From positions 1 to 27,519 of IMG/VR virus record IMGVR_UViG_3300044678_002197: a stretch of 27,519 bases of DNA; one strand, 5' to 3'. The notes below the pieces were generated by a model. That model saw only the letters and a list, made by a program, of their open reading frames with translations. It was not told the origin of the DNA and ran no database searches. This document shows, one piece after another, positions 1 to 6,034 of the stretch; the first letter of the stretch is position 1; every line of letters begins with the position of its first letter. The stretch comes from a virus. The position numbers and the translations under genes were made by a program.

Positions 1-10
1 CAATCCCCAT
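1..10 (-). CDS. possible start of a further leftward gene (partial)
   Basis: An ATG at 10-8 on the minus strand is preceded by a good Shine-Dalgarno-like GGGGGA six bases upstream, just after the stop of the 31-327 gene. Only three codons are inside the window, so nothing can be said of the product. It would continue the leftward early operon. Confidence 0.35.
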
Positions 11-30
11 GCCGAATCCCCCGGCGAAAA

Positions 31-327
31 TCAGAAAATCAGCACGTCGCGGTTCTTGATCGCGTAGTGCTGCCGACCGCGCCCCGGCACATGGCACGCG
101 ACGTGGTACTCAGAGTCCTCGCCGTCATCCGTGAGCACCTCGATGACGCATACCTGACGTTGGCTGCCATCGGGAAGCCGCGCCGTCACCCAGTCGCCAA
201 CGCCGAACACCGTGACTAGGCGTCCGTTGTGGATCGCGCCGCGGCCCAGCGAACGCTTGCCGTAGGTTTCTTCCATGCCGGCGACGGCCGCGAAGTACTC
301 GTTTTGGTGGGGATCTGTGGTCATCAT
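31..327 (-). CDS. small hypothetical protein, early leftward region (98 aa)
   Basis: I do not recognise the family. The protein is acidic to neutral and its C-terminal two thirds read as short beta strands (VGDWVTARLPDG, VCVIEVL, YHVACHV), as in a small SH3-like barrel; this fold is a guess. The start was placed at the ATG at 327-325 because the purine stretch GGAAAGGAAA lies just upstream of it; a longer reading from 345 would put that stretch inside the gene. Two promoter-like sequences with operator repeats lie 30-130 bases upstream. It is probably an early or lysogeny-associated gene, being the leftmost complete gene after the integrase/HTH divergon. Confidence 0.6.
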   Translation of the reverse strand: MMTTDPHQNEYFAAVAGMEETYGKRSLGRGAIHNGRLVTVFGVGDWVTARLPDGSQRQVCVIEVLTDDGEDSEYHVACHVPGRGRQHYAIKNRDVLIF

Positions 328-355
328 GGGGGATTTCCTTTCCATTTTCGGGGCG

Positions 356-383
356 AATGTACCGACGTTCAGTTGCTCGTCAA
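356..383 (-). promoter_or_regulatory. sigma70-type promoter candidate, proximal, for gene 31-327
   Basis: On the minus strand TTGACG (383-378) and TACATT (361-356) are separated by 16 bp. The spacer carries ACTGAACG, a one-base-expanded version of the operator octamer seen at the other early promoters. Confidence 0.55.
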
Positions 384-420
384 GCGTTCACTTTCAGGAT
401 TTTTTCAGGCGTGGCGTTAG

Positions 421-450
421 CGTCAGTTAGGCTAGCGGATAGCGTCAGTT
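421..450 (+). repeat. operator-like direct repeat CGTCAGTTAG x2, 22 bp apart
   Basis: CGTCAGTTAG occurs at 421-430 and again at 443-452, exactly 22 bp (about two helical turns) apart. The same octamer recurs at 938-945 and as an inverted pair at 1294-1314, always in the control regions of the leftward small genes. This spacing and placement are what repeated repressor sites look like; the protein that binds is not identified. Confidence 0.7.
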
Positions 451-456
451 AGTCAA
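429..456 (-). promoter_or_regulatory. sigma70-type promoter candidate, distal, with two operator repeats
   Basis: On the minus strand TTGACT (456-451) and TAGCCT (434-429) are 16 bp apart. The -35 hexamer overlaps the stop codon of the upstream 453-587 gene. One operator octamer lies inside the spacer and a second directly after the -10. The -10 is weak (TAGCCT), so this call rests mainly on the shared architecture. Confidence 0.45.
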
Positions 457-587
457 CCGAGAATACCGGCCAGTGTGAGCACGAGCGTGATCGCATCGTG
501 GACCAACCGTGCCAGCGTCGAGTCGCTGCCGAGCTCCTGGCCCAGGCGGACCAGCACTAGGGCTCGGATCGTGGCGTCGTAGTTCAT
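453..587 (-). CDS. very small hypothetical protein (44 aa)
   Basis: The family is not recognised. The start at 587-585 is fixed by a perfect AAGGAGG eight bases upstream, the best ribosome binding site in this region; a longer frame back to 656 lacks one. The C-terminal half (residues about 30-44) is hydrophobic (AITLVLTLAGILG), so it could be membrane-associated or form an amphipathic helix. It lies downstream of the 670-873 gene and is probably cotranscribed with it. A short protein with such a good ribosome binding site in a phage early region is typical of host-modulating or regulatory peptides, but no function can be assigned. Confidence 0.6.
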   Translation of the reverse strand: MNYDATIRALVLVRLGQELGSDSTLARLVHDAITLVLTLAGILG

Positions 588-615
588 CGTCGTGCCCTCC
601 TTGGCGTGAAAGGAT

Positions 616-658
616 GCCACCCGTTTCGCGGCTGTCGGCAGGCCGGGTGGCCCCACCC
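616..658. other. two mutually exclusive hairpins between two early genes
   Basis: GCCACCC (616-622) can pair with GGGTGGC (645-651), or the latter can pair with the adjacent CCACCC (653-658). The two pairings share the same middle arm. They lie in the 82-bp leader between the stop of the gene at 670 and the start at 587, so they could act as an attenuator or partial terminator. There is no clear U tract. Confidence 0.3.
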
Positions 659-669
659 TTGTGCGGCGG

Positions 670-873
670 TTAGCGGTAGTAGGTCACGCGGCTGCCGACG
701 GCGTTGATCGTGCGGCGTGTGCCGTCTGCGAACACTTGGAAAAGCAGGGTCGAACCCTTCACGCCCTCGATGATGCACTGGCGAATGATGCCAAGTTCAC
801 GGGCGACGTTCACGCCAACGCCAAGCTCTTCGGCAACCCGGTACTTCCGATTGTTCAGCGTGATCGTTTCCAT
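670..873 (-). CDS. small hypothetical protein (67 aa)
   Basis: The family is unknown. The protein starts METITLNNRKYRVAEELG and has alternating hydrophobic residues near the end (STLLFQVFADG, INAVGSRVTYYR) that suggest a small beta-containing fold. The start at 873 has GGGAGACGAG upstream at a workable distance. It is the first gene after a promoter (954-926) whose spacer holds an operator repeat, so it is probably expressed early and under the same control as its neighbours. No catalytic or DNA-binding motif is visible. Confidence 0.6.
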   Translation of the reverse strand: METITLNNRKYRVAEELGVGVNVARELGIIRQCIIEGVKGSTLLFQVFADGTRRTINAVGSRVTYYR

Positions 874-917
874 TGTCTCGTCTCCCGGCTGGCGTTGCGT
901 CAGGTCTCATGTGCCCG

Positions 918-945
918 ACTGACGTACTCTAGGCTATCGTCAGTT
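918..945 (+). repeat. operator-like inverted repeat ACTGACG / CGTCAGT
   Basis: ACTGACG at 918-924 and CGTCAGT at 938-944 form an inverted repeat with a 13-bp centre, around the -10 of the promoter at 926-954. It belongs to the same motif family as 421-450 and 1294-1314. Confidence 0.65.
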
Positions 946-954
946 AGGCGTCAA
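926..954 (-). promoter_or_regulatory. sigma70-type promoter candidate for gene 670-873
   Basis: On the minus strand TTGACG (954-949) and TAGAGT (931-926) are 17 bp apart. The octamer AACTGACG (945-938) lies in the spacer and a further ACTGACG in opposite orientation (918-924) lies just past the -10, so a bound protein would cover the polymerase site. Confidence 0.6.
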
Positions 955-999
955 GGGCATGAATCGGATTTTCTGGTGGGCGTTTTCTCCGTGGAAACG

Positions 1000-1272
1000 C
1001 TACTTCTTCCGCTTTGCCTTCTTGCGGCTGGCGGCTGGACGCTTGGCGAGGTGCTGTTTCCCGAGCGACCTAGTTGTCAGGGCATCCCGAGCTTCGGTGG
1101 CGGCGGCCTTTGGAATGAGCCAGACACGCTGGCCGATCCTCCTGGCACCAGGCAGAAGCCCACGCCCTAGCAGGGTGCGGACCCAGGCTTCAGAGCAGCC
1201 CATGTGCTCCACTGCCTCGAGCACCGTGAGGTATTCGCCGCCATCTAGTTTTTGCGGTGTCATTGCAACCAT
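1000..1272 (-). CDS. helix-turn-helix DNA-binding protein, probable excisionase or early regulator (90 aa)
   Basis: Residues about 14-55 (YLTVLEAVEHMGCSEAWV followed by LLGRGLLPGARRIGQRVWLIP) match the pattern of the MerR/excisionase-like winged HTH domain: a helix-turn-helix then a short wing with an arginine and WLIP. The last 30 residues are very basic (RKKAKRKK), fit for non-specific DNA contact. It is divergent from the integrase gene, the usual place of a recombination directionality factor. The same protein could also be the factor that binds the nearby operator repeats. The predicted promoter places the transcript start at or next to the ATG at 1272, so the message may be leaderless, as for lambda cI from PRM; an alternative start is the ATG at 1263. 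Confidence 0.8.
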   Translation of the reverse strand: MVAMTPQKLDGGEYLTVLEAVEHMGCSEAWVRTLLGRGLLPGARRIGQRVWLIPKAAATEARDALTTRSLGKQHLAKRPAASRKKAKRKK

Positions 1273-1279
1273 CCCATGA

Positions 1280-1307
1280 AATGTACCGCCGATCGTCAGT
1301 TGGTCAA
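1280..1307 (-). promoter_or_regulatory. sigma70-type promoter candidate for the HTH gene
   Basis: On the minus strand TTGACC (1307-1302) and TACATT (1285-1280) are 16 bp apart. The -35 is the centre of the palindromic operator at 1294-1314. The -10 ends only seven bases before the ATG at 1272. Confidence 0.6.
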
Positions 1308-1314
1308 ACTGACG
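1294..1314. repeat. palindromic operator-like site CGTCAGTT-N5-AACTGACG
   Basis: Perfect 8-bp arms (1294-1301 and 1307-1314) flank a 5-bp centre. It is the most symmetric member of the repeat family and covers the -35 of the HTH-gene promoter. It is a good candidate for an autoregulatory operator. Confidence 0.75.
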
Positions 1315-1351
1315 CCTGCGTTGCCTGTCTCACTCGAAACTCTGTACACTA

Positions 1352-1410
1352 TCAAACAGCCGCCAAGGGGGCGATTGTTTGAACGGACGGGGTGACGATT
1401 GAACGTCCGT
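1352..1410. repeat. inverted repeats in the integrase control region
   Basis: TCAAACA (1352-1358) pairs with TGTTTGA (1376-1382); ACGGAC (1383-1388) pairs with GTCCGT (1405-1410), the latter overlapping the start of the spacer of the integrase promoter. TTGAACG also occurs twice, 20 bp apart (1379 and 1399). These could be integrase arm sites, a second operator, or part of an attachment site; the sequence alone does not decide. Confidence 0.45.
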
Positions 1411-1426
1411 ACAGTACCGCTACAAT
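1399..1426 (+). promoter_or_regulatory. sigma70-type promoter candidate for the integrase
   Basis: TTGAAC (1399-1404) and TACAAT (1421-1426) are separated by 16 bp and lie 33 bp before the integrase ATG. A GGGAGAG ribosome binding site (1448-1454) follows. It lacks the CGTCAGTT octamer, so control may differ from that of the leftward genes. Confidence 0.6.
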
Positions 1427-1459
1427 CTCCTCCCTTGGCCCAACAAAGGGAGAGTTGCG

Positions 1460-2398
1460 ATGACACTAAGAGAGCTGCTGATTGACCGCGTGGCGGAACT
1501 GAAAAACTACGAAGCCCGCACCACGGAGATGTATTGCCAGACCCTAGACCGCTTCCGCGATTTCTTGGGGCACGAGCCAACGGTGGACGACCTTGACGAC
1601 CTCGTGGTCAGCAAGTTCCTCCGCTGGCGAGCCAAGACGGTTCACGACCCGCGCCGAGGGCTCATCACCCCTGCCTCACTCGCCAAGGATTCCGCCCACA
1701 TCCGGGCCCTGTGGACGTGGCTGGCGAAGAAGCGGTGGAAGAAGGGCGACGGCGAACTGCTGGAGTTCCCCGATTACGCCCGCCCCAAGGTTCCCAAGCC
1801 CATACCGCGGGCCTACAAGGCCGATGAACTGCGGGCCTTGCTGGCAGCAGCCCGGCACCGAAAGGGGCTTGTAGCGGGCAGGCCGGCGGCCTGGTACTGG
1901 ACGACGAAACTGTGGGCCATGTTCGTCACCGGGGAGCGGATCGGCGCGGTCATGCGGCTGCGGTGGGGGCAGGTGGACCTCGAAGGCTGCACGGTCACCT
2001 TCTTGGCAGACACGCGCAAAGGCCGCAGGGAGTCGCTGACAGCCCCGATACCGCAGGCCCTGGCCAAGATGCTGGCCGCCCACAAGGGGGCTCCTGGCGA
2101 GCTCGTGTGGCCTTGGCTTGATGATCGGCAAATGTTGTCGTGCTACGCCTCGCTCAAGGTGCTCTGCCGCACGGCGGGCGTGGAATACAAGGCGTTCCAC
2201 TCTATCCGCAAATCGACGGCGTCCTACTTGAAAAAGGCGGGGATCTCGGCCAAGGGGCAACTAGGCCACGCTTCGGAGGAGATGGCCGAAACCCACTACT
2301 ATGACGAGGACATCGTGGGAAGGGAAAGCAACCTGGACTACCTGCCCGACATCACGGAAAAGCCGCCCGCCAAAGACGACGACCGGCCAGCCGCCTGA
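1460..2398 (+). CDS. int: tyrosine recombinase, phage integrase (312 aa)
   Basis: This enzyme joins phage and host DNA at attachment sites. Residues 1-90 form the SAM-like core-binding domain. The catalytic domain covers about 115-295 with the family residues in order: Arg160 (VTGERIGAVMRL), Lys187 in the beta hairpin, His247-x-x-Arg250 (FHSIRKS), His270 (LGHAS), and the nucleophile Tyr280 or Tyr281 (THYYDED). Length is usual for short phage integrases; no arm-binding domain is obvious before residue 1. The ATG at 1460 has GGGAGAG six bases before it. It is the only convincing plus-strand gene, convergent with the late genes and divergent from the HTH gene. Confidence 0.95.
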   Translation: MTLRELLIDRVAELKNYEARTTEMYCQTLDRFRDFLGHEPTVDDLDDLVVSKFLRWRAKTVHDPRRGLITPASLAKDSAHIRALWTWLAKKRWKKGDGELLEFPDYARPKVPKPIPRAYKADELRALLAAARHRKGLVAGRPAAWYWTTKLWAMFVTGERIGAVMRLRWGQVDLEGCTVTFLADTRKGRRESLTAPIPQALAKMLAAHKGAPGELVWPWLDDRQMLSCYASLKVLCRTAGVEYKAFHSIRKSTASYLKKAGISAKGQLGHASEEMAETHYYDEDIVGRESNLDYLPDITEKPPAKDDDRPAA

Positions 2399-2406
2399 GC
2401 ACGGGC

Positions 2407-2443
2407 GAGCGGCGCGGGTGAAAGGGTAAGCCCCGCGCCGCTC
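2407..2443. terminator. strong GC-rich hairpin between convergent genes
   Basis: Perfect 12-bp arms GAGCGGCGCGGG (2407-2418) and CCCGCGCCGCTC (2432-2443) enclose a 13-nt loop. It lies just after the integrase stop and just after the stop of the opposing late gene at 2458, so it could end transcription from both sides. No U tract follows on either strand. Confidence 0.7.
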
Positions 2444-2457
2444 AAGCCCGGCCCGGC

Positions 2458-2835
2458 TCAAAGTGCGTCGCCATCGATGAAGATCGAGTGACCGCCGAGC
2501 GCCCGTCGTTCCATTTCGGCCACCTTGTCTCGCGTGCCCGGCTTCGCCTGTGTCGGCGATGCCGCGTCCATGATCGCCTGTACCTCATCTCTGACTTCCG
2601 CGAATTCATCCATGGCCAGCGTAAGGGCATCGTAGAGGATCGTTCGATCGGCTTTCGCGGCGCGCTGCTTGTACGCCTGGTTGAACAGTGAGCACCCGCC
2701 TACGTCGCGTTTGGCCGAGTAGATGGCAAGCGTCGACCGCAAGTGAGCCTGCACGCGCTGCACTCTTGTTAGCCACTTCCGCAGTTTCGGATCGAGGTCG
2801 TCCGGCCATCGCAGCCGGCGATCGGGCACCGCCAC
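2458..2835 (-). CDS. hypothetical protein, last gene of the late operon (125 aa)
   Basis: I do not recognise this family. The protein is mainly helical and rich in Arg, Asp and Ala, with a probable amphipathic or coiled region at about 15-95 (KWLTRVQRVQAHLRSTLAIY, then ALTLAMDEFAEVRDEVQAIMDAA). No signal peptide or membrane segment is seen. The start is uncertain: GTG at 2835 or GTG at 2829, neither with a strong ribosome binding site. The Arg-rich N-terminus and its place next to the unknown gene 2880-3275 suggest the two work in the same late step, but which step is not visible. Confidence 0.65.
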   Translation of the reverse strand: MAVPDRRLRWPDDLDPKLRKWLTRVQRVQAHLRSTLAIYSAKRDVGGCSLFNQAYKQRAAKADRTILYDALTLAMDEFAEVRDEVQAIMDAASPTQAKPGTRDKVAEMERRALGGHSIFIDGDAL

Positions 2836-2879
2836 TTGCGCTCGCTTTCTACCCTTCGCCGCTCATCTTGGCTGGCGTG

Positions 2880-3275
2880 TCAAGCGCGAGGCGCTCGCCG
2901 GATCGCACCCATGATGGCGCGCATGCCGATGCGGGCCTCTGGTGCCGAGAACCAGAGATTGGCAAACTCGGCGACGCAGGCCCGCAAGACGAGATCGAGT
3001 GCCGCCTTTTCGCTGGAGCGGCAGCGCCACCGCGCCTCTATCTGCTCGCCGACGCGGGCTTGGATGACGGCCAGCGCGTCGAGGACTTGCATGTAGAGAT
3101 TTGGCACCGCCGTCTTTCGCGCGAGGTCCGCCATGTGCCGCTCTGGCCATTGGCGGCAAATCTCGTCGACGATCACGTCGCAGGTGTGCTCCAGCACCTT
3201 GCCGGGCGGCCCCACGGCCGACCGGATGGCATAGCGAAGCCCCTCATGGGTCAGCGTGTCGAGAGCGTCGCCCAC
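2880..3275 (-). CDS. hypothetical helical protein (131 aa)
   Basis: The family is unknown. The sequence is helical with two cysteine-containing stretches (LEHTCDVIVDEICRQWP and CVAEFANLWF). The start was set at GTG 3275 because AGGAGG stands five bases before it; the in-frame GTG two codons earlier would overlap that site. It follows the Cys-rich small protein by a 15-bp gap and precedes gene 2458-2835, all on one strand. No catalytic motif can be named. Confidence 0.65.
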   Translation of the reverse strand: MGDALDTLTHEGLRYAIRSAVGPPGKVLEHTCDVIVDEICRQWPERHMADLARKTAVPNLYMQVLDALAVIQARVGEQIEARWRCRSSEKAALDLVLRACVAEFANLWFSAPEARIGMRAIMGAIRRAPRA

Positions 3276-3290
3276 CGTCACCTCCTGCGA

Positions 3291-3632
3291 TTAGTGCGCG
3301 GCCGGTGAACCAGACGCGGGCGACGCTCCCGGCACACGGCACTTGCCGTCAGGGCATGTCGGCAGGGCTCCCGGCTTGGCCTTGCACTTGCAAGTGGCCG
3401 GGCACGGGCACGGCGTCCGGTGGCCGTCTCCATGCGTGATGAAGCCCGTTCCCTTACAGTCGCCGCAGCACTCGCCCGGCTTTGGGCCTGGTGCAGGCGG
3501 GGCCGCGTCGACGGCCATGGATGCGTAGGCCGCCTGGCAGGCCGCTGCGGCCCGCGGATGCTCCTCCCCCACAGCCCCCGGCTCGGCCGATAGGCTCGCG
3601 AGGAACGCGATGGTCGCTTCCCAGATGGTCAC
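3291..3632 (-). CDS. cysteine-rich protein with DnaJ-like zinc-binding motif (113 aa)
   Basis: The central part (residues about 54-85) reads CCGDCKGTGF then TPCPCPATCKCK: a CxxCxGxG unit as in the DnaJ zinc finger followed by a second cluster of cysteines. This suggests a small metal-binding module. An Ala/Pro-rich stretch precedes it and an Ala/Ser/Pro-rich tail follows. The N-terminus (TIWEATIAFLASL) is hydrophobic. GTG at 3632 is chosen because it overlaps the TGA of the upstream membrane protein as GTGA, a coupling junction used repeatedly here. It closes the membrane/peptidase cassette. Role unknown; it may chelate zinc or stabilise a partner. Confidence 0.65.
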   Translation of the reverse strand: MTIWEATIAFLASLSAEPGAVGEEHPRAAAACQAAYASMAVDAAPPAPGPKPGECCGDCKGTGFITHGDGHRTPCPCPATCKCKAKPGALPTCPDGKCRVPGASPASGSPAAH

Positions 3633-3898
3633 CAGCCTGCTCCATGATTGAGAAGAGGCTCGCCGTCCGCCCCGACGCGGGCGTGGGCATACTGGGCCTC
3701 GTGCGTCTGCGGTGGCTGTTCTGCGATGAGCATGAACCACAGGGCGTTTTTAGCCGCCTTGGCAATCCAGCGCAGCACCGGCCGCTGCGGTTGTCGGTCA
3801 GGCACAATCGGCGACGACGGCGACGACGTGAGCCACCAGCCGGCCGCCATGCAGACGATGCAAAGGAAGGCGAGATGCTTTCGCGAGAGCGTGATCAT
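3629..3898 (-). CDS. small membrane-anchored protein (89 aa)
   Basis: A hydrophobic segment at residues about 8-24 (HLAFLCIVCMAAGWWL) follows a basic start (MITLSRK), so the protein is probably an inner-membrane protein with its C-terminus outside, or carries an uncleaved signal. A second weaker hydrophobic patch lies near 52-60 (NALWFMLIA). The start at 3898 is preceded by TAGGAC and follows the stop of the peptidase gene by seven bases. Its place next to a papain-like peptidase and further small membrane proteins makes a role in lysis or envelope modification plausible; no family was recognised. Confidence 0.6.
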   Translation of the reverse strand: MITLSRKHLAFLCIVCMAAGWWLTSSPSSPIVPDRQPQRPVLRWIAKAAKNALWFMLIAEQPPQTHEAQYAHARVGADGEPLLNHGAGW

Positions 3899-3905
3899 GG
3901 CAGTC

Positions 3906-4988
3906 CTACTGGGCAAGAGTCAGGGAATCGGTGGGCACCGGCGCGAGCCACTCGCCGTGGTGGAGGTCTCGCCAGCCAAAGCCCTGGACGGAGCCCACGG
4001 CAAAGCTGTCGAGGCCGGCAAGCATGGCGTCCACGGTCTCTCGCGAGACCCAGAACGACCCTTCCGGCTGATCGTCTGGCCACACTGGGCCAGAGTTCCA
4101 CGAAGACCAACTATTCAAGGCCAACAGGCCATCGCGAGCACTTCCATTCTTTTTGTAGCGCACCGCTGCGAAGCAAAGACAATGCGCCCATCGAGTCGTG
4201 CTGCGGCCTTCCGGCGATGCCCACCCGCCATCGTCACGGCGAGACGAAAACCCACTCATGGAACAAACGGCGATGGGGAAGCCCGCTTCAATGGCGGCCG
4301 CGGCCTCGTCAAAGCTGCGAACTAGCGCGACGTGCTTGGCTGGGTGTTTCTTGGCAATGCCATCGAGCTTGCCTTTGTCGCCCTGGCCGCCATTTCCCCA
4401 GTTGCCCCACTGTTTGGCCCGGTCAGGCGAATACTCGCGCAGATCGTGGCCGCCAATGTTGTCGCGAAACACTGTGCCCCAGTCGCGATACCATCGGGCA
4501 GCAGCCCCGCCATACGACCCGTCGCTCCACCCGCCGCCGCCTTCTGGCTTGTTCCTCGCCTCCACTCGGGAGCCGCCGTAAGAACTTTCCGACGATACGC
4601 GGAGCGGAGGCTCGGCAAGCCGGCCAGTCTCCCAGTCGACGCACAGAGCGATGTAGACGGCGTGCTCGCCCCAGCCCATCGACACACAGTCGCCGATGCC
4701 TTGCCTAATGCACCGCCACGGCTTCCCGTAGCGGGCCGCGTGTGCCTTGTACATCGAGCGGTACAGAAACGTGTCGACTCCTTTTGCCTCGCGGATCGTC
4801 TCGGCCCCAGCGTCGCGGAAAAGCGGCTGGTCGAGCTCGGCAAGAAACTCGCGAACGCCCTCCGGGTTTGGCGTGTAGCCGTAGTCGGCGCTCATCTGCT
4901 GCCGCGGGCGCACCCCGACGTATATGGCCAAGCCCACGAGAAGGCCGGCGACGAAGATCCGCAGCGTCCACACGTCAACGAGCCGCAT
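3906..4988 (-). CDS. membrane-anchored papain-like (C1 family) cysteine peptidase (360 aa)
   Basis: An N-terminal transmembrane anchor (residues about 6-26) is followed by a papain-like domain. The conserved positions are visible in order: Gln96 (RQGIGDC) for the oxyanion hole, Cys101 in GDCVSMGWG in place of papain's GSCWAF, His269 in RWAHCLCFAAV, and Asn292 in LNSWSSWNSGP, which matches the NSWG..W box. This supports a cysteine peptidase or amidase fold acting outside the inner membrane. The start is ATG 4988, with a GGGGGG run before it, overlapping the upstream gene by 14 bases. Its place among small membrane proteins suggests a lytic or envelope-processing enzyme; the substrate could be peptidoglycan peptide or a protein. 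The family usually cuts proteins, so a lysin role is inference. Confidence 0.75.
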   Translation of the reverse strand: MRLVDVWTLRIFVAGLLVGLAIYVGVRPRQQMSADYGYTPNPEGVREFLAELDQPLFRDAGAETIREAKGVDTFLYRSMYKAHAARYGKPWRCIRQGIGDCVSMGWGEHAVYIALCVDWETGRLAEPPLRVSSESSYGGSRVEARNKPEGGGGWSDGSYGGAAARWYRDWGTVFRDNIGGHDLREYSPDRAKQWGNWGNGGQGDKGKLDGIAKKHPAKHVALVRSFDEAAAAIEAGFPIAVCSMSGFSSRRDDGGWASPEGRSTTRWAHCLCFAAVRYKKNGSARDGLLALNSWSSWNSGPVWPDDQPEGSFWVSRETVDAMLAGLDSFAVGSVQGFGWRDLHHGEWLAPVPTDSLTLAQ

Positions 4989-5424
4989 CGGCGCACGCCC
5001 CCCCAAGCTCGCGGTAGGCGGCGACCCACTTGGAGCGGCCTTCGGGACCGATCGGCCCGCCCGAGGTGCCCACGGCTGCGTTCAGAAACTCCTCGATGGC
5101 GGCCCTCGCGTGCGGCTGCCGCTGGCCGATCGACTCGCCGCGGCATCTCCCCTCGCGGGCGGCGACACGCAACTCGTCATAGGCGATGCCCGATTTCAGC
5201 CGGGGCTCGGCTTTCATGCCGTCCCATTCAATGATGGCCGCCAGTTCATCGCACAGCCCAGCCAGCATGGCAGCATCGGCCGCGGCGGTCGGACCGATGA
5301 ACTTCCCGCGGAGGTTGAGCCCGACCGGATCGGGGGCTGGCGTCGGAACCGGCGCGGGGCCTGCGACCATCGACCACACGCCGATGGCAAGCAGCACAAG
5401 GGCTGTGATGACGCGGGCGCTCAT
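4975..5424 (-). CDS. hypothetical membrane-anchored protein of the peptidase cassette (149 aa)
   Basis: The start (MSARVITALVLLAIGVWSM) is a signal anchor or signal peptide, then comes a Pro-rich linker (PAPVPTPAPDP) and a mainly helical outer domain (about 35-149) with two cysteine-containing stretches (LAGLCDELAAIIEWDG and EGRCRGESIG). ATG 5424 overlaps the stop of the upstream gene as ATGA. The pattern of anchor, Pro linker and outer domain is like that of spanin-type or envelope-spanning lysis proteins, but no known family was recognised. Confidence 0.65.
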   Translation of the reverse strand: MSARVITALVLLAIGVWSMVAGPAPVPTPAPDPVGLNLRGKFIGPTAAADAAMLAGLCDELAAIIEWDGMKAEPRLKSGIAYDELRVAAREGRCRGESIGQRQPHARAAIEEFLNAAVGTSGGPIGPEGRSKWVAAYRELGGACADAAR

Positions 5425-5663
5425 TGGTCGCTCCCCGCCACGAGGGCGAGCGTGAGCGTGTCGATCGCCTTCTTCGCCTGGTCGTCCAGCGTGTTCGTGT
5501 CGGCAAGCCGCTTGCGGACGTTGGCGAGGTCCGCGATGGCGGCCTGATAGCCGATGCCGCGCGGGGCCACCGGCTTGGCGGTCAGCACTTGGGCACCGAG
5601 CCTCACGGCCCACGGCGAAAACAGGAGCAGCAGCGCCGCCCCGACTAACAAAGAGGCAATCAT
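5421..5663 (-). CDS. holin-like small membrane protein (80 aa)
   Basis: One strong hydrophobic segment at the N-terminus (MIASLLVGAALLLLFSPWAV) is followed by an amphipathic helical tail with alternating charge (LANVRKRLADTNTLDDQAKKAIDTLTLAL). Single-span holins have this size and layout, but so do many other small phage membrane proteins. Both junctions are ATGA overlaps (with 5660-6034 upstream and 4975-5424 downstream), so its expression is tied to theirs. Assignment as holin rests on context only. Confidence 0.6.
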   Translation of the reverse strand: MIASLLVGAALLLLFSPWAVRLGAQVLTAKPVAPRGIGYQAAIADLANVRKRLADTNTLDDQAKKAIDTLTLALVAGSDQ

Positions 5664-6034
5664 GTGCGGGACATCCTCACGAGGGGCAGCAGGGATTCGA
5701 TGGCACCGTCAGCAGCCAGCAGCACGAGTGACCGCACCGCCGACCGCACGAGCACCCAGACGGGCCAAGCAAGCGTGGGGATGCACTTGTCGGCCACGGC
5801 GTCAAAGAGCATCGCCACGGCGTCAAGAGCGAGGGCCTTCTTTTCCACCCCGCTCTGCGGCATGGCGTCGATGGTTTGCATGACGATCCGAAGCAAGGCG
5901 ACTGCAAGCTCGGCAAACTCGGAGATGCTGACGCCGCCTTGGGCCTTCAGTCGAGCGATGGAGATGAACGCCGAAATCTTGTCGCGGACGTTGCTCAAAT
6001 CCAGCGTTGCTTGAATTGGTGCGGATGTGATCAT
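5660..6034 (-). CDS. hypothetical helical protein (124 aa)
   Basis: The protein is helical with a moderately hydrophobic C-terminal half (LAWPVWVLVRSAVRSLVLLAADGAIESLL at about 88-116) that could lie in or on the membrane. ATG 6034 overlaps the TGA of the upstream structural gene, so the longer frame back to 6538 is only an open-frame extension. It opens the cassette of membrane proteins that contains the peptidase. Family not recognised. Confidence 0.65.
   Translation of the reverse strand: MITSAPIQATLDLSNVRDKISAFISIARLKAQGGVSISEFAELAVALLRIVMQTIDAMPQSGVEKKALALDAVAMLFDAVADKCIPTLAWPVWVLVRSAVRSLVLLAADGAIESLLPLVRMSRT

Noticed and set aside
661-1170. Plus-strand open frame over the early genes
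   Set aside because: It crosses the operator/promoter region and two minus-strand genes, one with a clear HTH. No ribosome binding site.
1315-1459. Possible attachment site near the integrase
   Set aside because: Inverted repeats are present, but without the host junction or the other end of the element no core sequence can be fixed, so it was not called as att site.
3482-4708. Long plus-strand open frame (408 codons)
   Set aside because: It lies opposite the peptidase and membrane genes, which show catalytic motifs and coupled starts. Its product is Arg/Pro-rich low-complexity text typical of an antisense frame in GC-rich DNA.
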